DNA of 50,206 nt from Nocardiopsis sp. CNR-923 (lineage in GTDB: Bacteria; Actinomycetota; Actinomycetes; Streptosporangiales; Streptosporangiaceae): assembly GCF_001942255.1 (NCBI RefSeq), contig NZ_MKKC01000085.1, forward strand, positions 1 to 50,206, written 5' to 3'. The notes under the pieces were generated by a model, which saw only the letters and a list, made by a program, of their open reading frames with translations, was not told where the DNA came from and made no database searches. The position numbers and the translations under genes were made by a program. Of the stretch, positions 9,700 to 17,848 are shown in pieces. Every line of letters begins with the position of its first letter. The first letter of the stretch is position 1.

Positions 9700-9754
9700 G
9701 GTCACTCCAAACTGAGGCGCCGCCACCCGGGACGGAGGGGAGGGTCGGTACCGG

Positions 9755-10204
9755 TCAGGCGGCGATGTGCATGATCTCCAGCGCGACACCGTCGGGATCG
9801 GTGAAGGTGAAGAGCGCGAAGGGGAGCGGCTCCGTGTACTCGCGGACCTGGCTGCACTCCACCTTCAGCGCGACCAGGTGCTCACGCCACTCACGGAGCT
9901 CCTGGAGGCTGGCGGCGGCGAAGGTCAGGTGGTCCAGGCCGGTGCGCTGGGGGCCGAACCCCTCCTCCGCGTTGGCCTCGTGCTCGGTGATCCCGAGATA
10001 GACGTGGGTGCCCGGCCGCATCAGACCCGCCGTGCGCCCGCCCTCGAAGCGCTCGCTCATCCACTGGACCATGCCGAGCTTCTCCTCGTACCAGCGGACA
10101 CTGCGTTCCAGGTCGGTCACCGAGACACCGACGTGGTGCAGCGCGGCGAGCCCCTGCGGGGTCGGGGCGACCGGTCCGTTCGGCTGGGTCAGGACGATTT
10201 CCAT
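9755..10204 (-). CDS. VOC-family protein (glyoxalase/bleomycin-resistance fold)
   Basis: 149 aa with the paired beta-alpha-beta-beta-beta modules of the vicinal oxygen chelate superfamily: LHHVGVSVTDLERSVRWYEEKLGM at residues 23-46 and LDHLTFAAASLQELREW later, ending FTFTDPDGVALEIMHI. His 24, His ~92 and the final Glu are candidate metal ligands. VOC proteins may be dioxygenases, isomerases or antibiotic-binding resistance proteins. In this cluster either tailoring or self-protection is possible and the sequence does not decide. AGAGGAGGT lies upstream of the ATG. It is divergent from the P450 gene. Confidence 0.8.
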   Translation of the reverse strand: MEIVLTQPNGPVAPTPQGLAALHHVGVSVTDLERSVRWYEEKLGMVQWMSERFEGGRTAGLMRPGTHVYLGITEHEANAEEGFGPQRTGLDHLTFAAASLQELREWREHLVALKVECSQVREYTEPLPFALFTFTDPDGVALEIMHIAA

Positions 10205-10487
10205 GGTCAGGACCTCCTCTAAAGCGTCGGAGCCTCGAAAGTACGACGACCGGACGCGGAGACGCTTCTTCCCGCGTGCCGAAAAGCACGGGGAGAACGC
10301 CTCTGAACGATCGGCGGGAACAGCAAACAGGGAGAAGGCGCCCGCTTTTTTCGAAAGTTAGTCTGAACCATCGGATGCGTTTCCACCGGACCCGCGTTCG
10401 GTGCCGTGAGGACAACCGAAATCGAGAAGCGACACCGGCCACGCCGGGAATCCACCTGATGACACACTCCGTTGGAGGTCATTTTCC
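10205..10487. promoter_or_regulatory. Divergent promoter region, VOC gene / P450
   Basis: 283 bp with no gene. It holds the AGGAGGT site of the leftward VOC gene and TTGGAGGTC of the rightward P450. A T-run (CTTTTTTCGAAAG, about 10349-10361) and AT-rich tracts occur near 10315-10365. No definite promoter hexamers were called. Confidence 0.4.
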
Positions 10488-11734
10488 ATGTCCGAAGCCG
10501 TGTGCCCCTACACCCTCGACCCCCAGGGAACCGACACGCACGGAGAGACGAAGCAGCTGCGGGAACAGGGGCCGATCGCCCGTGTCGAACTGCCCGACGG
10601 AGTTCTCGCCTGGTCGGTCCACGACTACGAGGTCGCCAGGGAGATGATGGGGAACCAGGAACTGTTCTCCAAGAACCCGCGCCGCAACTGGCCCGACTAC
10701 ATCAACGGGAAGATCTCCAACGGTTGGCCGCTGATCACCTGGGCCGCCATGGACACCATGGCCACCCAGGACGGCACCGACCACGCCCGCCTGCGAAAGC
10801 TGCTCCTGAAGGCGTTCACGCAGCGCCGCGTGGATTCCATGAAGCCCTATATCGAGGCGACGGTCACCGAACTCCTCGACAAGCTGGAGGCCAACTATTC
10901 CGGTGAGCCCATCGACCTCAAGGGCCACTTCCACATGGAGCTGCCCACCCGGTTGATGTGCGACCTGTTCGGCGTGCCCGAGGACCGGCGCGAGAAGGTC
11001 CTGGAGGGCGGCCACAAGAACATCGACACGCGGATCTCCGCCGAGGTCGCCGAGAACAACCTCGAACAGTGGCAGATCGCCATCTCCGAACTCGTCCAGT
11101 ACAAGCGTGAGAACCCCGGTGACGACCTGACCACCGGGATGATCGCCGCCATGGACGAGGACGGGTCGCGCCTGAGCGACAGCGAGATGATCGGCACCCT
11201 GCACCTGCTGCTCGGCGCCGGCTCCGAGACCCTGGTCAACGCCCTGGCCCACGCCTCGGTGGAGCTGATGTGCAACCGCGAGCTGCTGGCCAAGGTCAAG
11301 GCGGGTGAGATCTCCTGGGAGGACGTCTTCGAGGAGACGCTCCGGGTGGAGTCCCCGGTGGCCCACCTGCCGTTCCGGTTCGCCACCGACGACGTGGAGA
11401 TCGGCGGGGTGAAGATCGCCAAGGGCGACGTCATCCTCATCGACTTCGCCGGTGTCGGCCGCGACCCGGCCATGCACGGTGAGACGGCCGACGGCTTCGA
11501 CGCGCTCCGCGAGGAGAAGACCCACCTGTCCTTCGGGCACGGCGTGCACTTCTGCCTCGGCTCCCGTCTGGCCAAGAGCGCGTGGATGAGCGGTATCCCC
11601 ACCCTGTTCGAACGCTTCCCCGACATCGAGCTCGCGATCGAGCGCGACGAGCTGGTCGGCCAGGGCAGCTTCGTGGTCAACGGCCACGCGACCATCCCCG
11701 TCCACCCGTACGCGCCCCCGAGCGCAAGGCCTAG
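10488..11734 (+). CDS. Cytochrome P450, last codons frameshifted (apparent fusion to the next gene)
   Basis: A complete bacterial P450 of about 415 aa. It shows the I-helix LLLGAGSETLVNAL, the ExxR motif in FEETLRVESP, and the haem loop FGHGVHFCLGSRLAK. GGAGGT lies eight bases before the ATG. The open frame as given runs on into the next gene and predicts a 700-aa fusion. However, P450s end at about VHPYAPP, and one extra base near 11719 puts TAG in frame at 11732-11734 (PERKA-stop). I therefore treat it as a separate gene. It is a candidate for hydroxylating the polyketide aromatic acid (NcsB3-like role) or the core; the substrate is not known. Confidence 0.85.
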
Positions 11735-11762
11735 GTCAGCGGCGAACACGAAGGGTCACACG

Positions 11763-12663
11763 ATGCCAGAGGCAGTGCGCGGCGACGGCACTCCACCCGA
11801 CACCGAGGACGTGAGCCCCGACGAGACCGGCGGGGGCATCCTCGGCGACCTCGACGACGACTACGCGGACATAAGTGACCTCCCCCTGGAGCAGGTGCGG
11901 TCCGCCGACGGCACCTCGATCGCCTACTCCAAGTTCGGGAGCGGCCCACCGGTCGTGGTGGTGGGCGGCGGGCTCAACGACAGGGCCATGTTCACCCCGC
12001 TGGCGACGATCATGTCGGAGCGCTTCACGGTCTACAACTACGACCGGCGCGGGCGCGGCGACAGCGAGTGGGGCGACCCCGACACGTGGACGATCCAGCG
12101 CGAGGTCGAGGACCTGGCGGCGGTGCTGGAGGTCGTGGGCGAGCCGAGCCACGTCTTCGCGAACTGCACCGGTGGGATGGTGGCCATCGTCGCCGCGGCG
12201 AACGGGGTCCCGATGGTCCGGCTGGGCCTGTACGAACCGCCCTACTGGTCCACCGCCACCACCGAGAAGCAACTCGCCGATCTGAGGAGGTTCATCGCCG
12301 AGGGCCGGGCGGAGGAGGCGGTCACGCTCTTCGCCAAGGACGTCGTCGGCTTCGTCGACGACGAGTCGATCGTCCACTTTCGGAGCCACCCGGCCTGGAG
12401 CGCGTTCCAGACGATGATCAAGTCCACCTACTACGACGCCCTGATCAACCGGGACCACCTGGAGGTCCCCCTGGAGGAGTTGCACAGGATCACGGTCCCC
12501 ACGCTGGTGATGCGCGGTGACGACGGCCAGAAGGTGATCCACGACGCCTGCGCCCGCGCGCGGAGGAGGTCCCGGACTCGGAACTCCTGACGATGGAGGC
12601 TACGACCACCTCTTCGACCAGAAGGCGGGGGCGCCGCACCTGATGGAGTTCTTCTCCCGGTGA
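11763..12663 (+). CDS. Alpha/beta hydrolase with Cys at the nucleophile position, two frameshifts
   Basis: About 300 aa when repaired. An acidic, probably disordered leader of ~45 residues precedes the fold; strand and oxyanion region SKFGSGPPVVVVGGG, then YDRRGRGDSEW, and the nucleophile elbow FANCTGGMVAI. The usual Ser is Cys (codon TGC). MRGDDGQ carries an acid and GYDHLF the His. It lacks one base near 12560 and one near 12599; with both restored the frame reaches a TGA at 12661-12663. AAGGG is upstream of the ATG at 11763, 28 bp after the repaired P450 stop, so the two form an operon. The function is unknown; hydrolase, thioesterase or acyl transfer are possible. Confidence 0.7.
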
Positions 12664-12672
12664 CCACCTTCG

Positions 12673-12710
12673 GGGCCCGGGTGCGTTCCCTGCGGAACGC
12701 ACCCGGGCCC
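12673..12710. terminator. Terminator after alpha/beta hydrolase
   Basis: A 17-bp perfect stem (GGGCCCGGGTGCGTTCC and complement) with a loop of four bases starts ten bases after the hydrolase stop. It could also serve the convergent VOC/DUF1905 operon ending at 12766. Confidence 0.75.
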
Positions 12711-12765
12711 GTCACGACCGGGGTCGTGGCCGGGCCCGGGGACGGATCCGTTCAGTCCCGTGGGG

Positions 12766-13149
12766 TCACGGACTCATGAGGCCGATGGTGTTCCCGTCCG
12801 GGTCGGTGAAGGCGGCGATGCGCCCGTCGGGCGTGCCCGTGGGAGCCAGCGCCGTGGTCCCGCCGAGCTTCTCCGCCCGGGCCAGGGCGGTCTCCACGTC
12901 CTCCACCGGGAAGAAGGCGACGAAGCCCAGGTAGGGGCTGTCGGGCCCCGCCTGGCCGATGCCCCCGGCGGGCGCCCCGCCGTCGGAGCTCACCAGGGCG
13001 TAGGTCTCGTCCAGGGAGTTGATCTGCCAGCCGAACATCTCCCGGTAGAACTCCTTGGTCCGGGCGGAGTCCGGGGTGGAGATGTCGAACCATCCCGGGG
13101 TGGCGGGCGTGGGGTTCTTCGCGTTCTCGGCGGCGTCGTTGTCGGCCAT
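12766..13149 (-). CDS. VOC-family protein (small, glyoxalase-like)
   Basis: 127 aa with two VOC half-domains: PGWFDISTPDSARTKEFYREMFGW and YLGFVAFFPVEDVETALARAEKLG, ending FTDPDGNTIGLM. The first half-domain lacks the usual His metal ligand (Phe-Asp at that place), so it may bind a ligand without catalysis. CAGGAG is eight bases before the ATG. It is the second gene after the DUF1905 gene (29 bp gap). Such small VOC proteins are common in actinomycete genomes; a link to the biosynthesis is only positional. Confidence 0.75.
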   Translation of the reverse strand: MADNDAAENAKNPTPATPGWFDISTPDSARTKEFYREMFGWQINSLDETYALVSSDGGAPAGGIGQAGPDSPYLGFVAFFPVEDVETALARAEKLGGTTALAPTGTPDGRIAAFTDPDGNTIGLMSP

Positions 13150-13178
13150 GCTCGGTCTCCTGTTCCTTTCGCGGCGGG

Positions 13179-13472
13179 TCAGTTGAGGCGTTGGCGCAGA
13201 CGGACGGTGATCTCGTCACCGAGGTCCTTGCCGAGTTTCTTGCGCAGGGCGGCCTTGACCGGAAGCATGTGGGTGCCGTCGCCCATGGGGAGCATGGTGG
13301 CCTGAAACTCCTGGTCGTCCATGGTTCCCGCCACCTTGACGGCCTTCCTCGTCCCGAAGAACTCTCCCGAGTCGGGGACGATCACGCAGGCCCAGCCGCT
13401 GTTGTCCTCCTTGATGATCTTCTGGGTGAAGGTGTTGTCGATCTCCTGCGCGGGTCGTGGTTCCGCGGGCAT
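13179..13472 (-). CDS. DUF1905 small protein
   Basis: 97 aa matching the DUF1905 pattern: an N-terminal strand (FTQKIIKEDNSGWACVIVP), FGTRKAVKVAGTMDDQEFQ, and the C-terminal MLPMGDGTHMLPVKAALRKK...GDEITVRL. The function of the family is unknown; it is usually a small beta-barrel protein, sometimes fused to YdeI-type domains. The start at 13472 is chosen because AAGGGAGGC lies just upstream; the longer upstream frame has no such site. It heads a two-gene unit with the VOC gene. Confidence 0.8.
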   Translation of the reverse strand: MPAEPRPAQEIDNTFTQKIIKEDNSGWACVIVPDSGEFFGTRKAVKVAGTMDDQEFQATMLPMGDGTHMLPVKAALRKKLGKDLGDEITVRLRQRLN

Positions 13473-13510
13473 GTCGCCTCCCTTGTTCCGTGGATTCGTG
13501 CCGCCGTGCC

Positions 13511-13544
13511 GTGCCGGGCCGCCCGTAGTCGGGCGGCCCGGCAC
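13511..13544. terminator. Terminator after aminotransferase
   Basis: A 15-bp perfect stem (GTGCCGGGCCGCCCG and complement) with loop TAGT. It starts about ten bases beyond the aminotransferase stop (13555) and before the DUF1905 gene, so it closes the PDR-reductase/P450/exporter/aminotransferase transcript. Confidence 0.75.
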
Positions 13545-13554
13545 AGGGCGTGTC

Positions 13555-14852
13555 CTATGACCGCACGGCGGTCGTCAGTGCCGTCGATATCCGCTCCGTC
13601 TCAGCGGCCGTGACGATCAGCGGTGGCGCCAGGACGATGCTCGCCCCGGTGCGCCTGGCCAGGACGCCGGCCTCCCGCATGGACCGGCGCACGGCCGAGG
13701 CCTGACGGGGGTCGTCCATCTCGACGGCGACCAGCAGTCCCCGTCCCCTGACGTCGAGGACCGACGCCGCCGATCTGGCCCTGTCCAGCTCCGCGAGCAG
13801 TTGCGCACCGCGTTCACGGGCGTTGGACACCAACCGCCGCTCCTCCAGGACGTCCAGAACCGCGAGTCCGGCCGCGCACGCGGCGGCGTGCCCGGAGTGG
13901 GTGTGGCCGTGGACGAACCCGGCCCTGGCCTTGTTCCGGTCGAAGACGCCGAAGACGTGCTCGGTGGTGGTGACGGCCGCCAGGGACATGTATCCGGCTG
14001 TCAGGCCCTTGCCGGTCACGAGCACGTCCGGGCGGACCCCCGAGTGCTGGTGGCCGAACATCGCCCCGGTCCGGCCGAACCCCGTGGTCACCTCGTCCAG
14101 GACCAGCAGGACGCCGTGGCGGTCGCACAGCTCGCGCACCGCCCGGAGGTAGTCGTCGGGCAGCACGCGCACGCCGCGCGCCTGCACCGGTTCGATCAGC
14201 ACGGCCGCGGTGCGGTCCCCGTGGGCCTCCAGGTGGGCGCGTAGCGGTGCCACGCCCTCCGGCCCGCTGTCGCCCTCCGGTTCGGGTACGGACGCGAAGC
14301 CGGGCGGCCCCACCTCCTCGGAGACGGGCGACGGCGCGGGGGCGCACGCGGCGGCTCCCAGAGTCGAACCGTGGTAGGCGCCGCGCAGCGAGACGACCGT
14401 GCTCCGCTCCGGGTGCCCGAGGGCGGCGTGGTAGAAGCGCACGATGCGGATCGCCGCCTCGACGCCCTCGGAACCGCTGTTGCAGAAGAAGGTGCGGGTC
14501 AGCGGCGGGCCGGCCAGCTCCGCGATGCGCCGCGCCAGTCGGATTGCCGGGGCGGTGGAGCCCTCGCCCAGGTCGTAGGTCATCAACCGGGACAGCTGCG
14601 CGCCGACCGCGTCGACCACCTCGCGGCGCCCGTAGCCCAGGGTCGCGTTGAACCCCGAGGACTTGGCGTCGAGGTAGCGGCGTCCGTCCGCGTCCTCGAC
14701 CTCGCACCCCTGGCCGGCGACGGCGACGACGGTGTCCGGGTTGACGCGGGTCGCGACCAGGGGTGCCACAGATGTTCCGCGTCGAGGGCGAGCAGCGCCT
14801 CCCGGTCCGCCTCCGTCACCGCGGACGGGTCGGTCCCCAGGGCCTCGGTCAC
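13555..14852 (-). CDS. Class III PLP-dependent aminotransferase, N-terminal frameshift
   Basis: About 432 aa of the BioA/omega-aminotransferase fold. It shows HLWHP near residue 30 (the usual class III start), FFCNSGSEGVEAAIR, AYHGSTLGA, VLLVLDEVTTGFGRTG (PLP Asp) and VTGKGLTAGYMSL with the PLP-binding Lys. The GTG start at 14850-14852 overlaps the exporter's stop (GTGA) and has GGAGGG upstream. The first ~30 codons are in another frame: CACCCCTGG near 14760 lacks one C. Downstream of it the protein is intact. The amino acceptor is unknown; an amino sugar, beta-amino acid or amine on the enediyne periphery are possible. Confidence 0.85.
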
Positions 14853-16408
14853 GACGATCCCTCCCGCGTGCTCGGCTCCGCGGCCCCGCCCGGCTGATCC
14901 GGCTCGTCCTCGGTGGACTCGTACGCCGCGGCCTTCGCCACCATGGGGTCGCTCAGTTCGGTGTCGACCCTCTCGAACAGGGCGAGGATGACGAGTCCCC
15001 CGATGATCATGAGCACGCCCCCGATGAGGAAGGCGAGCGAGTATCCCTGGGCCGCCGCCACCGGGGCGGAGGCGCCGGCTTCGATCGCGGTCTCGGCGTG
15101 GCGGATCGCGAGGGTCACCAGGACGGCCACACCGGTCGCGCTGCCGACCTGCTGCATGGTGGTGAGCACCCCGGAGGCCAGACCGGAGTCCTGGCCGGTG
15201 ACCCCGTGCAGCGCGGCGTTGAGCGAGGCCGGCATGCTGAGCCCGGCGAACAGTCCGAAGACCAGCATCCCCGGTACGACGCCCAGGAAGTAGGAGCTGT
15301 CCGGCGTGACCATGCTCGTCAGGATCAGACCGCCCCCGGCTCCGGCGTAGCCGAGCGCGGCCACCACCTTGACGCCCAGGCGCGGGACCAGCGCGGTGCT
15401 CACCCCGAGGCCGACCGGGATACCGACGGTCAGCGGGAGCCAGGCCAGACCGGCCATCAGCGGGGAGAGCCCCAGGATCTGCTGGTTGAACAGGCTCATC
15501 ATGAACGTGTAGGAGATGAACGCCGCCATGAAGAGCAGGGAGACGAGGTTGATGGTCGACCTCGTCCGGTTGGCGAAGAAGTCGAGCGGGATGAGGGGGT
15601 TGCGCGACCTGCGCTCGACCACCACCATCAGCGCCAGCAGAGCGGCGCCGACGACGAGGGGCGCCAGCACCTGGAGCGAGCCCCAGGAGCGCTCGGCGGC
15701 CTGGAGGAGCCCGTAGACCACGCCGACCAGTCCCAGGGTCAGGGTCGCCGCGCCGACGACGTCGAGGCTGTCGTCCTTGCCCCGCGCCATACGGCTCTCC
15801 GCGACGAAGCGGGGGACCAGGAACAGGACGACGAGGGCGACGGGCAGGTTGATGAAGAAGATCCAACGCCAGGAGGCGAGGTCGGTCAGGACGCCGGAGA
15901 GGACGTAGCCGAGCGCGCCGCCGATCCCTGCGAGCCCGCCCCACAGTCCCAGCGCCTTGGTGCGCTCCTTGGGGTCGGTGAACAGCAGGGCGATCAGAGC
16001 GAGGGAGGCGGGGGCGACGAGCGCCTCGGCGGTCCCCTGGCCGAAGCGGCCGACGATCATCATCCACGGGGCGGTCGCGGCGCCCGACAGGGCCGAGGCG
16101 AGGCCGAAGACGACCACACCGATGAGCAGGACGCGCCGTCGGCCGAAGAAGTCGGCCAGGCGGCCGCCCAGCATCAGCAGGCCGCCGGCCGCGAGGACGT
16201 ATCCGTTGACGACCCAGGTCAGACCCGAGGGTGAGAAGCCGAGTCCCTCCTGAATCCTCGGGAGGGCGACGTTAACGACGGTCATGTCCAACAGGATCAT
16301 GAGTTGCAGACTCGACAGGAGGGCGAGGATCCACCATCGTCGGGGGTCCGCCTGCTGCCGTGGACCGTCGTCTCTCGACGATCCCTGCTGCGGATCTGCC
16401 GTTACCAC
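14849..16408 (-). CDS. DHA2-family multidrug exporter (MFS, 14-TM type)
   Basis: 519 aa, a polytopic inner-membrane protein. The first segment WWILALLSSLQLMILLDMTVVNVALPRIQ contains the D1 motif of the DHA2 family (LDMTVVNVALP), and GGLLMLGGRLADFFGRRR is the MFS loop-2 motif. Hydrophobic segments continue to about residue 475, ahead of a polar C-terminal tail. The GTG at 16406-16408 has GGGAG seven bases upstream. Enediyne clusters usually carry such a proton-driven exporter, and it is the clearest resistance/efflux gene in the window. It is translationally coupled to the aminotransferase and preceded by a palindrome that may be an operator. Confidence 0.9.
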   Translation of the reverse strand: MVTADPQQGSSRDDGPRQQADPRRWWILALLSSLQLMILLDMTVVNVALPRIQEGLGFSPSGLTWVVNGYVLAAGGLLMLGGRLADFFGRRRVLLIGVVVFGLASALSGAATAPWMMIVGRFGQGTAEALVAPASLALIALLFTDPKERTKALGLWGGLAGIGGALGYVLSGVLTDLASWRWIFFINLPVALVVLFLVPRFVAESRMARGKDDSLDVVGAATLTLGLVGVVYGLLQAAERSWGSLQVLAPLVVGAALLALMVVVERRSRNPLIPLDFFANRTRSTINLVSLLFMAAFISYTFMMSLFNQQILGLSPLMAGLAWLPLTVGIPVGLGVSTALVPRLGVKVVAALGYAGAGGGLILTSMVTPDSSYFLGVVPGMLVFGLFAGLSMPASLNAALHGVTGQDSGLASGVLTTMQQVGSATGVAVLVTLAIRHAETAIEAGASAPVAAAQGYSLAFLIGGVLMIIGGLVILALFERVDTELSDPMVAKAAAYESTEDEPDQPGGAAEPSTREGSS

Positions 16409-16466
16409 GCGATTACTCCCTTGTTCGTCGCCTGTTCCAGAAATGCCCGAAATGCGCCTTGTATTG

Positions 16467-16485
16467 GTCGAGCCATGGGCTCGAC
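16467..16485. promoter_or_regulatory. Palindromic candidate operator upstream of the exporter gene
   Basis: A perfect inverted repeat GTCGAGCC, three bases, GGCTCGAC lies 59 bp upstream of the exporter's GTG start, in the AT-richer gap between the P450 and exporter genes. Its size suits a TetR/MarR-type operator; two TetR-like genes are in the window. A TATAC sequence at about 16517-16521 upstream could belong to a -10 box on the minus strand. Function is inferred only. Confidence 0.45.
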
Positions 16486-16575
16486 ACACTTCTGGACGCT
16501 CCCCCTTTTCGGATGTTCACAGCGTATACCTAGCTGTTCGGCGAAGCAATCACATGTTCGAAGTACACCGGTTTC

Positions 16576-17796
16576 TCACGCACGGGACGTGCGCATGCGC
16601 ACCGGAACCGACTCCCACGCGCGCAGGGTGTTGTTGGGGCGGCGGCGCGGCGTATCGGCGATCCCGATCGTCTCCACCCGGTCCACCAGCGCCCGGAGTA
16701 GGCACTCCGCCTCCAGACGCGCGAGGTTCTGGCCCACGCACTGGTGCAGGCCGAAACCGAAACCGAGGTGGCCGGACGGGTCGCGGCCCAGGTCGAACGC
16801 GTCGGGATCGGCCCAACGGCGCGGGTCGCGGTTGGCGGCGCCGAGGAACAGCAGCACCTTGGAACCGTCGGGGATCACGTGACCGCCGAGCCGGACACCG
16901 CGCGTGGCCGTCCGGAAGAACGTCTGCACGGGCGCGGCCCAGCGCACGGCCTCGTCGAACGCCACGCGCACCAGGTCCGGTTCGGCGCGCAGGCGCTCCC
17001 ACTGCGCGGGGTGGGTCGCGAGCGCGTACAGCAGGGAGGCGAGCGCGTGCACGGTGCTGTTGACACCGGCGGCGAAGAGCGAGCGCACCACCAGCGGCGC
17101 CTGCTCCGGGGTGATGTCGCCCCGGTCGGCGGCCGCCCAGATCCGCGCGCCGAACCCGCCCTCGGCGAGGACCTCCCGGGCGCAGCGGGCGTCCACCCAC
17201 TCGGACAGTTCCCTGGCCCGGTGCGCCTGCGCCCGGACCAGGTCGTTGCGCGGACCGAAGGCGTTGAGCAGGAAGTCGCTGAAGGGCAGCATGTTCTCCC
17301 GGCCCGCCTCGGGGATGCCGAGCGCGTCGGGGACCACCCGCAGCGGGAACGCCTCCGCCAGGCGGGGGACGGCGTCGAACTCGACGACGGTCCCCCTCGG
17401 CAGCAGACGGTCGACCAGCTCCGCGGCCTGGTCCGTCCAGCGCGCGCGCAGACTCCGCTGGGTACGGGGACCGAGCAGGTCGGCCAGGACGCGTCGGGGC
17501 GCGTCGTGCCAGGGGGGATCCGCCTCCAACAGGACGCTTCGCGCGCGCCAGGGCCGCACGACGCGGAAATTCGACAGGCCGACCCCGGCTCCGGACTCCA
17601 GGCCCTGCCAGTCGCGCAGGGCCTCGTACACCTGCTCGTACCTGGCCATCCCGTAGACGTCGTGGGCACTAAGGTACACCAGTGGTCCCGCCTCGCGCAG
17701 CGTCGACTCGAACGGGTGCGGGTCCTCGAGCACGTCGGGGGCGAAGGGGTCGGTCCCGAGGGTCGGCGGTGCCTCCTCGGCGCGGATCTGGGTCAC
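16576..17796 (-). CDS. Cytochrome P450, CYP199-like, with Asn in the I-helix acid position
   Basis: 406 aa. It resembles CYP199A enzymes (oxidation and O-demethylation of 4-substituted benzoates) along its length: TDPFAPDVLEDPHPF, SNFRVVRPWRARSVLLEADPP, LNAFGPRNDL, GGFGARIWAAADRGDI, APVQTFFRTATR, VLLFLGAANRDPRRW, and haem loop FGFGLHQCVGQNLARLEAE. ExxR is FDEAVRW. The I-helix reads AAGVNSTVHAL where CYP199A has GVDTT, so the conserved Asp is Asn. The GTG start has GGGAGGAG upstream. It follows the PDR-type reductase gene by 52 bp, its likely electron donor. A carboxylated aromatic ring as substrate is inferred. Confidence 0.85.
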   Translation of the reverse strand: MTQIRAEEAPPTLGTDPFAPDVLEDPHPFESTLREAGPLVYLSAHDVYGMARYEQVYEALRDWQGLESGAGVGLSNFRVVRPWRARSVLLEADPPWHDAPRRVLADLLGPRTQRSLRARWTDQAAELVDRLLPRGTVVEFDAVPRLAEAFPLRVVPDALGIPEAGRENMLPFSDFLLNAFGPRNDLVRAQAHRARELSEWVDARCAREVLAEGGFGARIWAAADRGDITPEQAPLVVRSLFAAGVNSTVHALASLLYALATHPAQWERLRAEPDLVRVAFDEAVRWAAPVQTFFRTATRGVRLGGHVIPDGSKVLLFLGAANRDPRRWADPDAFDLGRDPSGHLGFGFGLHQCVGQNLARLEAECLLRALVDRVETIGIADTPRRRPNNTLRAWESVPVRMRTSRA

Positions 17797-17848
17797 GGTG
17801 GGTCTCCTCCCTGGCGGGCCGGACGCCGGGGCGGCCGGGCCGGTCGTC

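Noticed and set aside
14752..14772. Aminotransferase frameshift explained by a 10-bp deletion between short direct repeats
   Set aside because: A single missing C in a run of four gives a normal class III N-terminus (HLWHPLVATRV) and fits the other frameshifts, so the larger deletion is not needed.
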